This document shows positions 23,378-31,145 of a stretch of 64,000 bases of DNA, piece after piece. The position numbers and the translations under genes are program-made. This stretch comes from Anaerotruncus rubiinfantis. GTDB taxonomy: Bacteria > Bacillota > Clostridia > Oscillospirales > Ruminococcaceae. The first letter of the stretch is position 1. Each line of letters begins with the position of its first letter. The notes under the pieces are model-generated. The model ran no database searches. It was not told where the DNA came from and saw nothing but the letters and a program-made list of their open reading frames with translations. The stretch covers positions 1-64,000 of the forward strand of contig NZ_FKLA01000007.1 of assembly GCF_900078395.1 (NCBI RefSeq), read 5' to 3'.

Positions 23378-23462
23378 TGGTGGAGGAGGATGGATTCGAA
23401 CCATCGAAGTCACTGACAACAGATTTACAGTCTGCCCCCTTTGGCCACTCGGGAACTCCTCC
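23378..23462 (-). tRNA. tRNA-Tyr (GTA)
   Basis: An 85-base gene on the minus strand with seven-base acceptor arms ggaggag / ctcctcc, encoded CCA, the T-arm GGTTCGAATCC, a GTA anticodon in the loop of the arm cagactGTAaatctg, and the long variable arm expected of tRNA-Tyr. It is the second gene of the Thr-Tyr operon. Confidence 0.96.
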
Positions 23463-23500
23463 ATATTCAGTTGAAGCACATGCAGGGTTTTCAGGGTTGG

Positions 23501-23576
23501 TGGAGCTGGTGGACGGACTCGAACCCCCGACCTGCTGATTACAAATCAGCTGCTCTACCAACTGAGCTACACCAGC
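23501..23576 (-). tRNA. tRNA-Thr (TGT)
   Basis: A 76-base gene on the minus strand with acceptor arms gctggtg / caccagc, the D-arm AGCTCAGTTGGTAGAGC, anticodon TGT in ctgatTTGTaatcag, the T-arm GGGTTCGAGTCC and encoded CCA. It is first in the operon. Confidence 0.96.
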
Positions 23577-23608
23577 AGATTCTAAAAACCCTCATAGCGA
23601 CGGAACTT

Positions 23609-23637
23609 ATTCTATCACGATCAGCGCGGAATGTCAA
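23609..23637 (-). promoter_or_regulatory. promoter of the tRNA operon
   Basis: On the minus strand TTGACA (23637-23632), a 17-base spacer and TAGAAT (23614-23609), about 33 bases before tRNA-Thr. Confidence 0.85.
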
Positions 23638-23693
23638 CAGGTTTTTCCAACAAAAACCTCCATAATCCGAAATTTCGATCGATTTCCAGGCCG

Positions 23694-24578
23694 TCATCCG
23701 ACGGCCTGGAAATACTGCCGGATCAGTTGCACATATTTTTCCGCAAGCTCAAAGTTGACGCCATCCTCCAGGAAGGTACCCTGCAGCGGCAGATTGCCGG
23801 CCACCTGGGTGTCAAGTTTGGCCACGAAGTCCGCTGCGCTGCGCCGGTATTCGTAGTCGGCATAGGTAATATCGGTGTCGATCAGGTTGACCGCGAGCTT
23901 GAACAGTCCAGAGGAAATTTCCTCTCCGGCCGCGCTGAGATTCTGATTGACGATCTCCGCCACCAGTCCGCCAAGCACCTTGCTTTTTTCCTGCGGGCTT
24001 TCATAACCGGGGTAGGCAAACATGTTCGCAATATCCTGCCCGTCGAGCCGGCGTTTACCCGCGCCAAGATTGATATCGAAGCCGTCCTTTTGATAGATGA
24101 TATCATAGGGCAGTTCATAGACAACCGAACCCGCAGTGTCCGCGATGCGAATGAAAGCATCACGCTTCAGGACGGCATATTTGTCCACAGCCACGCCAAG
24201 CCGCTCGGAAAGCGCAGCCTTCACCGTGTTGCCGCCGCCTTTTTGGTAGGCTTCGCGCAGAGTCATATTCGCGCCTTCGAGCGTTACGATCGCTTCAGGC
24301 GGCAGCAGGGTGAGCGGAACCTGACCGTACTGCGGATTGAAGCGGATCAGTAGAAATTCCCCCGGCCCATCCGCTCCCAGCCCGATCACTGCCATTGTGA
24401 GCGTATCGGCGGCCTGCGGCCGGAAGGTGAACTCGTCGCCGCTGCGCGTCCGGTCGGTCTGCGGCATCGAAGGCTGCACCGCCATCACCGTTGCGATCAT
24501 GATCGCGGAGAGCAGAACCAGCGTCAGCGTGAATGCCAGCAGGAAGCTGCGCCATTTGTTTTGCCGTTCCTTATCCAT
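23694..24578 (-). CDS. degenerate LytR-CpsA-Psr (LCP) family protein
   Basis: 294 residues. The N terminus has a single membrane anchor (about residues 12-33, FLLAFTLTLVLLSAIMIATV), so the rest lies outside. The LCP layout is present: TLTMAVIGLGADGPGEFLLIRF, LTLLPPEAIV, TLREAYQKGGGNTVKAAL, a DTAGSVVYELPYDI segment (usually D-x-x-GGV) and LDGQDIANMF. LCP enzymes attach polymers to peptidoglycan using several Arg and Asp residues. Here the usual RSDT and PRD motifs are replaced (GPGE, PPE) and the Arg-rich helix after LDG is missing, so ordinary transferase activity is doubtful. A hairpin overlaps the stop codon. Confidence 0.75.
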   Translation of the reverse strand: MDKERQNKWRSFLLAFTLTLVLLSAIMIATVMAVQPSMPQTDRTRSGDEFTFRPQAADTLTMAVIGLGADGPGEFLLIRFNPQYGQVPLTLLPPEAIVTLEGANMTLREAYQKGGGNTVKAALSERLGVAVDKYAVLKRDAFIRIADTAGSVVYELPYDIIYQKDGFDINLGAGKRRLDGQDIANMFAYPGYESPQEKSKVLGGLVAEIVNQNLSAAGEEISSGLFKLAVNLIDTDITYADYEYRRSAADFVAKLDTQVAGNLPLQGTFLEDGVNFELAEKYVQLIRQYFQAVG

Positions 24579-24650
24579 CCCACGGCCTCCATTCCTTTCG
24601 TTTCCAGTAGTTTTGGCCGGTTTGCAGGCGGTTTATTCAGTCCGGCATCA

Positions 24651-24679
24651 TTGCATCGAAAGCTTTCCTGTGCTAAAAT
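24651..24679 (+). promoter_or_regulatory. promoter of the hydratase gene
   Basis: TTGCAT (24651-24656), a 17-base spacer and TAAAAT (24674-24679) with a TGC extension before the -10. Confidence 0.7.
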
Positions 24680-24720
24680 AGGACCAGCCAAGAGCAAATG
24701 AAACACTGGGAGGTTTTTAT

Positions 24721-27012
24721 ATGATAAAATTGTACGACACCGGCGCGTATCTGGTCGGCGGCAAGCTGGTCCCGGACGATGCGCATGCCGCCGCCGCACT
24801 GCAGGCGGCGGGAAAATCCGCCGATAAGAACGCGGCGGCCGCCAAAACCATGGCGTACTCGATCCTGGAAGCGCACAACACAAGTGGGAATATGGACGCG
24901 CTCAAAATCAAGTTCGATGCGATGGCGTCCCACGACATCACCTATGTTGGCATCATCCAGACCGCCCGCGCGTCGGGCCTTGAGAAGTTCCCGCTCCCAT
25001 ATGTGCTCACCAACTGCCACAACAGCCTGTGCGCGGTCGGCGGCACCATCAACGAGGACGACCACATGTTCGGCCTTTCCGCCGCGAAGAAATACGGCGG
25101 AATCTTTGTCCCGCCGCACCAGGCGGTCATCCACCAGTATATGCGTGAAATGATGAGCGGCGGCGGCAAAATGATCCTTGGATCGGACAGCCACACCCGT
25201 TACGGTGCGCTCGGCACCATGGCGATCGGCGAGGGCGGCCCGGAACTGGTCAAACAGTTGCTCTGCCGCACCTACGACATCAGCCGCCCGCAGGTGGTGG
25301 CGGTCTGGCTTACTGGAAAGCCCCAGCCCGGCGTGGGCCCGCAGGATGTGGCGCTCGCCATCATTGGCGCGGTGTTCAAAAAGGGTTATGTCAAGAACAA
25401 GGTCATGGAATTTATCGGCGACGGCGTGGCCAACCTGAACGTCGATTACCGTATCGGCATCGACGTCATGACCACCGAGACCACCTGCCTTTCCTCCATC
25501 TGGAAGACCGACGGGCAGGTAAAGGACTATTTTGAGCTGCATGGCCGCCCGGAAGCGTTCAAGGAAATTTCCCCGGAGGACGGCGCCTATTACGACGGCG
25601 TGGTCTATGTGGACCTCTCGACCATCAAACCGATGATCGCCATGCCGTTCCATCCCTCGAACACCTATGAGATCGAAATGCTCAACGCAAATCTTGATGA
25701 CATCCTGCATGAGGTTGAATTGGCCGGCAATCTCCAGCTCGACGCGCCCGGCATCAACTTCAGTCTGCGCGACAAGGTGAAGAACGGCCGCCTCATGGTC
25801 GACCAGGGCGTGATCGCAGGCTGCGCGGGCGGTACCTACGACAATCTCTGCGACGCGGCCGATATCCTCACCGGCCATTCGATTGGCGCGGACGAATTTG
25901 CCCTCTCGGTCTACCCGTCCAGCCAGCCGGTCATGATGGGCCTTGTTCAAAACGGCGCGATCGCCACACTTATGCAGGCAGGCGCGACCATCCGCACCGC
26001 TTTCTGCGGCCCCTGCTTCGGCGCGGGCGACGTCCCGGCCAACAACGGCTTCTCGATCCGCCATTCCACCCGCAATTTCCCGAACCGTGAGGGGTCGAAG
26101 CCCGGCGCGGGGCAGATCGCGTCGGTGGCGCTGATGGACGCGCGCTCGATTGCCGCGACCGCCCGCAATGGCGGCGCGCTTACCCCGGCAACCGACCTCG
26201 ACTGCAATTTTGGCAAGCCGAAATATTTCTTTGACGCCGGAATCTACAAAAACCGTGTTTACGACGGATGGGGCAAGCCTCAGACAGAGCTGCCGCTCAA
26301 ATTCGGCCCGAACATCGCCGACTGGCCGGAGATGTCCCCGCTCACCGAGCATCTTTTCCTCGATGTGGCGGCCTTCATCACCGATCCGGTCACCACGACC
26401 GACGAGCTGATCCCGTCCGGCGAGACCTCCTCCTACCGCTCCAACCCGATGAAGCTCGCGGAATTCACCCTTTCGCGCAAGGACCCGGCCTATGTCGAAA
26501 AGGCCAAGGAGTCCCAGAAATGGGAGAAGCTGCGCCTCGAGACCGGCAATGCCTTCAATGACAATTCTCCAACCTGCCCGATCCGGGTGATCCGGACGAT
26601 CGAGGGATTCAAAGATGTTGACAGCTCGAAGATCGGCTCAGGATCGCTTGTCTATGCGGTAAAGCCCGGCGACGGTTCGGCGCGTGAACAGGCGGCGTCC
26701 TGCCAGAAGGTGCTTGGCGGCTGGGCCAATATTGCAAAGGAATACGCCACCAAGCGTTACCGTTCGAACCTCATCAACTGGGGCATGCTGCCGTTTTTGA
26801 TCGACGGCGACCCGGTCTTTGCGAAATACGATTCGATCTTTATCCCGAACATCCGCCGCGCGGTGGAGGAGAAATGGGATGAGATCAAAGCTTATGCGCT
26901 CACGAAGGACGGCGTGAAGCCGTTTTCCATGACGCTGGGCCAGCTCACCGACGACGAGCGCGAGATCATCCTCTCGGGCTGTCTGATCAATTACTACCGC
27001 AATCAGAAATGA
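24721..27012 (+). CDS. aconitase-family hydratase
   Basis: 763 residues, a single-chain aconitase-family enzyme. The first domain has [20 protein letters not shown], matching the substrate-binding GTDSHT loop. [13 protein letters not shown] replaces the canonical GSCTNS and supplies one cluster Cys; [12 protein letters not shown] supplies the other two (C-x-x-C), so the [4Fe-4S] cluster should be bound. A C-terminal swivel domain follows (from about residue 600). It resembles the YbhJ-like group usually annotated simply as hydratase. No other TCA-cycle gene is adjacent, so substrate (citrate or another hydroxyacid) is uncertain. Strong ribosome binding site ggaggttttt. Confidence 0.85.
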   Translation: MIKLYDTGAYLVGGKLVPDDAHAAAALQAAGKSADKNAAAAKTMAYSILEAHNTSGNMDALKIKFDAMASHDITYVGIIQTARASGLEKFPLPYVLTNCHNSLCAVGGTINEDDHMFGLSAAKKYGGIFVPPHQAVIHQYMREMMSGGGKMILGSDSHTRYGALGTMAIGEGGPELVKQLLCRTYDISRPQVVAVWLTGKPQPGVGPQDVALAIIGAVFKKGYVKNKVMEFIGDGVANLNVDYRIGIDVMTTETTCLSSIWKTDGQVKDYFELHGRPEAFKEISPEDGAYYDGVVYVDLSTIKPMIAMPFHPSNTYEIEMLNANLDDILHEVELAGNLQLDAPGINFSLRDKVKNGRLMVDQGVIAGCAGGTYDNLCDAADILTGHSIGADEFALSVYPSSQPVMMGLVQNGAIATLMQAGATIRTAFCGPCFGAGDVPANNGFSIRHSTRNFPNREGSKPGAGQIASVALMDARSIAATARNGGALTPATDLDCNFGKPKYFFDAGIYKNRVYDGWGKPQTELPLKFGPNIADWPEMSPLTEHLFLDVAAFITDPVTTTDELIPSGETSSYRSNPMKLAEFTLSRKDPAYVEKAKESQKWEKLRLETGNAFNDNSPTCPIRVIRTIEGFKDVDSSKIGSGSLVYAVKPGDGSAREQAASCQKVLGGWANIAKEYATKRYRSNLINWGMLPFLIDGDPVFAKYDSIFIPNIRRAVEEKWDEIKAYALTKDGVKPFSMTLGQLTDDEREIILSGCLINYYRNQK

Positions 27013-27089
27013 CAGTCCGCCGGCTTGGCGGAGGAGATGGAACAGGGAATGTTTCACGCGATAAATGAAGCATACGGGAGGCGAATGGA

Positions 27090-27623
27090 ATGCCCTGGTG
27101 TCCGAACTGCAAAACCGAATACCGAGCGGGTTTCACCGTCTGCGGCGACTGCGGTGCGAAGCTGGTGGAGGAAGCTCCGCCTGCCGGCCTCCCCCAAAAG
27201 GCGCTTTTGGAGATCCCGCAGCCCTGCCTGCTGGCGACCGTTGCGGACCATGTGGAACTGGGCATGCTGCTGGGGCTGCTCGAGGACGCGGGTATTCCGG
27301 CGGCTGTGCGGGACCACCATCCCGCTGGAAGCTACCTGCGCAGCTATATGGGCGCACTGACCTATGGACAGCAGGTCTATGTGGACACTTCGCAGCTCGA
27401 GGAGGCGAGAGGCCTGATGGAGGCATATCTCGCGAGGCCGGACGCCGCGTGGCAGGAGCCGGACACGGAACCGCCGGAGCAGGAGTCGGGAAAGCCGCTG
27501 CGCGCCCCAAGCCTGCGGTCATTTTGCTTCCGCCGCAATGTAATGCGGATCGGGATTCTGCTCTTTCTGCTGCCATTTGCCGCGGCGCTGGTCGGCACCT
27601 TCCTGCAGATCCTGTTTGGCTGA
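27090..27623 (+). CDS. zinc-ribbon DUF2007 membrane protein
   Basis: 177 residues. A zinc ribbon (WCPNCKTEYRAGFTVCGDCG, residues 3-22) leads into a DUF2007-like signal-transducing domain (LATVADHVELGMLLGLLEDAGIPAAV and, later, QQVYVDTSQLEEARGLMEAY). After a Pro/Glu-rich linker a single hydrophobic helix (about 153-175) anchors the C terminus in the membrane. The family is widespread in Firmicutes with no proven biochemical role. The gene stands alone between the hydratase and a terminator. Confidence 0.8.
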   Translation: MPWCPNCKTEYRAGFTVCGDCGAKLVEEAPPAGLPQKALLEIPQPCLLATVADHVELGMLLGLLEDAGIPAAVRDHHPAGSYLRSYMGALTYGQQVYVDTSQLEEARGLMEAYLARPDAAWQEPDTEPPEQESGKPLRAPSLRSFCFRRNVMRIGILLFLLPFAAALVGTFLQILFG

Positions 27624-27631
27624 CAAAATAT

Positions 27632-27669
27632 AAAAGGGGCCGGCCTGTGAAAACAGGCCGGCCCCTTTT
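27632..27669 (+). terminator. terminator
   Basis: Perfect 17-base arms (aaaaggggccggcctgt) with a GAAA tetraloop and TTTT at the end of the right arm. Confidence 0.92.
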
Positions 27670-27755
27670 GGCGTTCTTGCGCGGATCAGGAAAATGCTCT
27701 ATGATAGAGGGAAAAAGAAGCGATCAGGAGAAACGCGTAAGAGGAGGTAAAAATC

Positions 27756-28142
27756 ATGGAATATAAAGTAAATGATCGGGAGCTGGATGCTGCAAAATTT
27801 CTTCCGTTTGTCAATCGGATATGGCCCGGGGAGTATGACGCGCAAAAAACACAGGCGGCGCTGTCAAAAACCCTGAACATCACGGCGAACGAGGGGGAGC
27901 GGCTCGTGGGCTGCCTGCGCATCCTTTCAGACGGCTATTTTTTCGGAACGATCACCGAACTGCTTGTCCTGCCGGAGTATCAAAAACACGGGATCGGTAC
28001 CAGGCTGCTCCAACTTGCCAAAGAGAGCACCCCCACCATGCTCTATTTTGGTGCACAGCCGGGTGTGGAAGCGTTTTATGAAAAGAACGGCTGCAAAAGG
28101 AGCCTGCAATCCTACACCATCGCAAAAAGCGGCCGCGCTTAA
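27756..28142 (+). CDS. GNAT family N-acetyltransferase
   Basis: 128 residues, ATG with aagaggaggt upstream. The GNAT core is clear: ERLVGCLRILSDGYFFGTITEL forms strands 2-4, LLVLPEYQKHGIGTRLLQLA carries motif A with the acetyl-CoA-binding Q/R-x-x-G-x-G/A (QKHGIG), and GVEAFYEKNGCKRS is the C-terminal helix-strand. It transfers acetyl from acetyl-CoA to an amine; the substrate cannot be told. It ends before a shared bidirectional terminator. Confidence 0.88.
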   Translation: MEYKVNDRELDAAKFLPFVNRIWPGEYDAQKTQAALSKTLNITANEGERLVGCLRILSDGYFFGTITELLVLPEYQKHGIGTRLLQLAKESTPTMLYFGAQPGVEAFYEKNGCKRSLQSYTIAKSGRA

Positions 28143-28218
28143 GCTGCGGGGAAAGATGTGTCCATTCTCCCGCGGCGTCAGTGCCGCCACATGCAAGCTG
28201 GGCCGGCTTCGCATAAAA

Positions 28219-28247
28219 AAATCCCCGCGGAATAACCGCGGGGATTT
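28219..28247. terminator. bidirectional terminator between convergent genes
   Basis: Arms aaatccccgcgg / ccgcggggattt, five-base loop, A-run left and T-rich right. Serves the acetyltransferase and the cyclophilin gene. Confidence 0.9.
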
Positions 28248-28257
28248 GCTTTTAAAA

Positions 28258-29043
28258 TCAGATGGTGCCGATTTCGATGGAGGTGATGGTCACGTCCTCG
28301 GACGGCTTGTTCTGCTCGTCGCGGGCGACGGCAGCGATCTTTTCAACCACGTCCTTGCCTTCGATGACCTGTCCGAAAACGGTGTCCTTAAAGTCATAGT
28401 TCGGGACGCCGCCGGCCTTGAGGTACTTGTCGACAACCTTCTCCGGGAAACCGCCGTCGAGCATCTCTTCGGCCAGTTCGTTAGTGATCGAGCTGTTCTG
28501 GACAATGTAGAACCGGCTGCCGTTGGCGTCGGGCACGCCGCCGTTATCCATAGCGACCGCACCGTTAAAGTGCCACAGGTTCAGGCTGTATTCGTCTTTG
28601 AACAGTTCTCCGTCAGCGCTCTCGCCGCCGGAGCCGTTCGCATCGGGATCACCGGTGGCGATACGGATGCTCGGAAGGACTTCATAGAAGCTCATGCCGT
28701 TGTAATAACCCTTTTCAGCCAGAGCGAGGAAGTTTTCGACCGCTTTGGGGGCTTCGTCAGGGAAGAGGACCATCTTGATATCACCCATGCTGGTTTTGAT
28801 GGTGGCAGTCTTGGTTCCGGCCGCCGGGGTATTGAACTGCACCAGGGTGATTTCGGATTCATCAATCTTCACATTGTGGGCGACGATCTCCTCCGGGGTG
28901 GTGGGCATCGTGGTGGCTTCGGAACCGCCTTCCGCATCGGAAGCGGCGCTGGAAACAGGTTCAGCGTCATTGCCGCGTCCGCAGCCAAAAAGCATGGCCG
29001 ACATCACAAGCACTGCGCACAAAAGCAGGGCAATTTTTTTCAT
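28258..29043 (-). CDS. cyclophilin-type peptidyl-prolyl isomerase lipoprotein
   Basis: 261 residues. Residues 1-21 are a lipoprotein signal ending LFGC, so the mature protein is lipid-anchored at Cys21 outside the membrane; a Ser/Glu-rich linker follows. From about residue 80 there is a cyclophilin fold: TSMGDIKMVLFPDEAPKAVENF, NGMSFYEVLPSIRIATGDP, the GAVAMDNGG region and SRFYIVQNS. The usual FHRV is changed to FYEV, so the catalytic Arg is replaced by Glu, and QGGDP becomes ATGDP. These substitutions are common in clostridial secreted cyclophilins and may lower activity. Acts on folding of exported proteins. Confidence 0.88.
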   Translation of the reverse strand: MKKIALLLCAVLVMSAMLFGCGRGNDAEPVSSAASDAEGGSEATTMPTTPEEIVAHNVKIDESEITLVQFNTPAAGTKTATIKTSMGDIKMVLFPDEAPKAVENFLALAEKGYYNGMSFYEVLPSIRIATGDPDANGSGGESADGELFKDEYSLNLWHFNGAVAMDNGGVPDANGSRFYIVQNSSITNELAEEMLDGGFPEKVVDKYLKAGGVPNYDFKDTVFGQVIEGKDVVEKIAAVARDEQNKPSEDVTITSIEIGTI

Positions 29044-29296
29044 AGGTTGTTACCTCCATGTATGATATACATAATTTGCGGGCGTAAAAATCCCGGGATA
29101 AAACGGCGGGAAGGGCAGCCTTTACGGGATGTCCCGCACATCTATCAAAGACATAGTGCAAAAAAAAGGGCAAATTATTTCACACTATTTACTTTTCATA
29201 TTCTACCACAAAATCCTGCAAAATCAATCTTCCAATTGCTAATTCATAGTAAGTTTACGTTTTGTGCGAAAATTCGGGCGCGCGTGGGAAAATGGA

Positions 29297-29326
29297 AAGC
29301 GGCGCCGGTTTTTACCGGCGCCGCTT
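29297..29326. terminator. strong hairpin
   Basis: Thirteen-base arms (aagcggcgccggt / accggcgccgctt) with a four-T loop. It would end minus-strand transcription coming from the 29.4-30.3 kb region; no long T-run follows in either direction. Confidence 0.6.
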
Positions 29327-29463
29327 GATAATCAATTCATTGGACTGGTTGTTGATTCAATCCTTTTTGTTCCAGCGGTATAAAATCCTTTTTTGGACAT
29401 GGTTTCCATTAGAGGATGAAGCGTTGTCCAGAACAGTTGCATTTGGTTTTGCCTATTGAAAAT

Positions 29464-29913
29464 TTACCTGGTCATTGCTTTAAAGGTTTTACCGGAATTT
29501 GCGCTTTGGTTTGCCTGGGACTTTGCTTTTGAGCCTGCCATAAAAACTATTTCACGAGCTATGCTTTTGGAATTACCAGAAACGTAACAAGGAATTTTCG
29601 CTTTTAGGGATGACTGAAAAAGATCTGTCCTGGACAACGCTTTCGGGTAGCCAATAAAACATGGGTCGGTTGGTTTCTCGCCAGGGTTTTCCGGTTGCAC
29701 GCATTTGGACGTTGCTCCGCTTGGATTTTCAAGGAACGAATCGGTTTCGGGTTTACCAGGACTCTGTCTCATCTTGCAGGTGACAGCCAAAAATACATTC
29801 GCTGCGGTAACTGTCACAGCTTTGGGCTTCTTTACGCCCAATGTGTTTTGTCCGTCCTTTTGCATGGTTTTGAGAGAACTGGGGAGCGGTGACCGTTTGA
29901 GCCGCCGCCCCAT
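29464..29913 (-). CDS. doubtful open frame in unexplained region (149 aa)
   Basis: An open frame of 149 codons on the minus strand, Lys/Ser/Pro-rich, without hydrophobic segments or known motifs, with no good ribosome binding site before the ATG. Codon use differs from the GC-rich host genes around it. It may be a remnant or a chance opening rather than a gene. Reported so the region is not left blank. Confidence 0.2.
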   Translation of the reverse strand: MGRRLKRSPLPSSLKTMQKDGQNTLGVKKPKAVTVTAANVFLAVTCKMRQSPGKPETDSFLENPSGATSKCVQPENPGEKPTDPCFIGYPKALSRTDLFQSSLKAKIPCYVSGNSKSIAREIVFMAGSKAKSQANQSANSGKTFKAMTR

Positions 29914-30487
29914 CTATCTATTCGATTGTGCTGGTCGGTTCATTTGTATCCATCCGGTTTCCCAGATCCTTCACGCGACCTGATACGCCGTATGTGGGAT
30001 GCCGCCCGGCTCGGCCTGTTTTGCGGAAATAATCGAAAAATTCGTTTTATGATTGGAGACTGCGATCACAGATTGTTTGCCTTGCCTGGAATGTTAACCA
30101 TCTGAGTGATGGATCATCTTCCTTTCGGTTTTTATTGCACCTGTCACGTGCATCAATCCCAATATTGGACAAAACAAGAAACGCATTACAAGAAATGCCG
30201 TTCAACGAGTCAATATACAGCTTGCGCTGATAGTGGCAGAAACTGTGATCTGATCGTCCGAAATAATGTTCCAGCCTAAAACAGTTTTACCGGCGCACAG
30301 TCCCTCGATACAAATGAGAAACTGTGATTTTCATCGTACATTGGAACCACCGCCTTTCCTGTCAATTTCTTTTCTTCTGGATCTCTCCTTCTGTGTTTTT
30401 ATTATATGCAAATCGTTGTAAAATGTCAATAGTAAAATTAAACAATTTACAGAAAATACATACAAAACATATAAAGATCCAGATCGA

Positions 30488-30516
30488 TTGACATTTTGCC
30501 GGGGATGCATTATCAT
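30488..30516 (+). promoter_or_regulatory. promoter of the DUF1292 gene
   Basis: TTGACA (30488-30493), a 17-base spacer and TATCAT (30511-30516). Confidence 0.75.
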
Positions 30517-30580
30517 AATACTGTAAAGAACGCTTTTCTCATCAAAAGGGCATATTGCCTGTGAAAAGGAGCACAATGAT

Positions 30581-30889
30581 ATGGCGCAGGATTTCGGGGA
30601 CGATCTGTTGACTCTGGTCGATGACGACGGTCAGGAGCATGAGTTTCAGATTGTGGATACGCTGGAGCATGACGACGATCGGTATGTGGCGCTGGTGGCC
30701 ACTTATGACGATCCGGACGCGGAACTGCAGGACGATGGGGAACTGGTGATTCTCAAATCGGTCTATGAAGGGGACGAAGAGTTCCTGGAAGCGATTGAGG
30801 ACGAAGCCGAGTTCGATGAAATCGCCGCAATCTTTATGGAGCGTCTGGAAGATCAGTTTGACTTCACCGAGGACGAGGAGCCCTCTTAA
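30581..30889 (+). CDS. DUF1292 protein (YrzB-like)
   Basis: 102 residues, extremely acidic (about one third Asp/Glu). LTLVDDDGQEHEFQIVDTLE at the start and YVALVATYDD and LVILKSVYEGDEEFLEAIED later match DUF1292, a short conserved Firmicutes family found near ruvX and alaS or 6S RNA loci. Its function is unknown. In this window it stands just upstream of the 6S RNA. Confidence 0.88.
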   Translation: MAQDFGDDLLTLVDDDGQEHEFQIVDTLEHDDDRYVALVATYDDPDAELQDDGELVILKSVYEGDEEFLEAIEDEAEFDEIAAIFMERLEDQFDFTEDEEPS

Positions 30890-30943
30890 AAAAACTACCA
30901 CTCCCTGCTGTACACGACAGCTTCGCCCTTTATACTCCGATAA

Positions 30944-31086
30944 CTGTATAACGGGAGTCCATATTCCGCAGCGGATTGCAGACCTCCCCGGCAACGGGAC
31001 GAAGGGAGCAGGAACCTGTGGAGCGGACGTACCCACCTTGTCATAAGACGGGGTTTGCAGCCGGCGGGGCATCGATATGGCGGGGT
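30944..31086 (+). ncRNA. ssrS: 6S RNA (ssrS/bsrA-type), approximate ends
   Basis: No reading frame fits. The 3' half (31029-31078) reads CGTACCCACCTTG, then a short loop, then GGGGTTTGCAGCCGGCGG and GGCATC. This closely follows the conserved 3' half of bacterial 6S RNA, as does the 5' part TTCCGCAGCGG with GACCTCCCC. The ends CCATAT (30959-30964) and ATATGG (31075-31080) pair as the start of the closing stem. A possible -10 TATACT lies at 30931-30936. 6S RNA mimics an open promoter and sequesters sigma-A polymerase. In B. subtilis bsrA lies next to yrvM (tcdA); here tcdA follows as well. It is shorter than most 6S RNAs, so the ends are estimates. Confidence 0.75.
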
Positions 31087-31100
31087 CACACAGAAATGGA

Positions 31101-31133
31101 AAGCGGCCTGTCCCTTTATGGGGCAGGCCGCTT
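31101..31133. terminator. terminator between 6S RNA and tcdA
   Basis: Fourteen-base arms (aagcggcctgtccc / ggggcaggccgctt, one G:U) with loop TTTAT. It lies between convergent units. Confidence 0.8.
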
Positions 31134-31145
31134 CTGCGTTTTCGG

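Larger units (their letters stand above)
29044..30580. other. 1.5-kb region without a convincing gene
   Basis: The first 250 bases are the cyclophilin 5' region. From about 29.3 to 30.35 kb the composition changes: less GC-biased, no third-position bias, short open frames only. The largest (minus, 29464-29913) has unusual codon use and no recognisable motif. Short protein-like pieces in different minus-strand frames around 30.1-30.33 kb suggest a decayed gene. A 18-base inverted repeat with one mismatch (29419-29436 and 29625-29642) is present. No tRNA, rRNA or known large RNA signature was recognised. Confidence 0.5.

Noticed and set aside
23217-23561. A 114-codon minus-strand open frame across the tRNA genes.
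   Set aside because: It reads through both tRNAs and the tRNA terminator; clearly not coding.
24673-26352. A 559-codon open frame antisense to the hydratase gene.
   Set aside because: Same reason: codon-bias shadow of the hydratase gene, rich in Arg/His/Ala without motifs.
30890-31085. A signal-recognition-particle RNA in the DUF1292-tcdA gap.
   Set aside because: The conserved SRP tetraloop core is missing, while the 6S pattern and neighbourhood fit.
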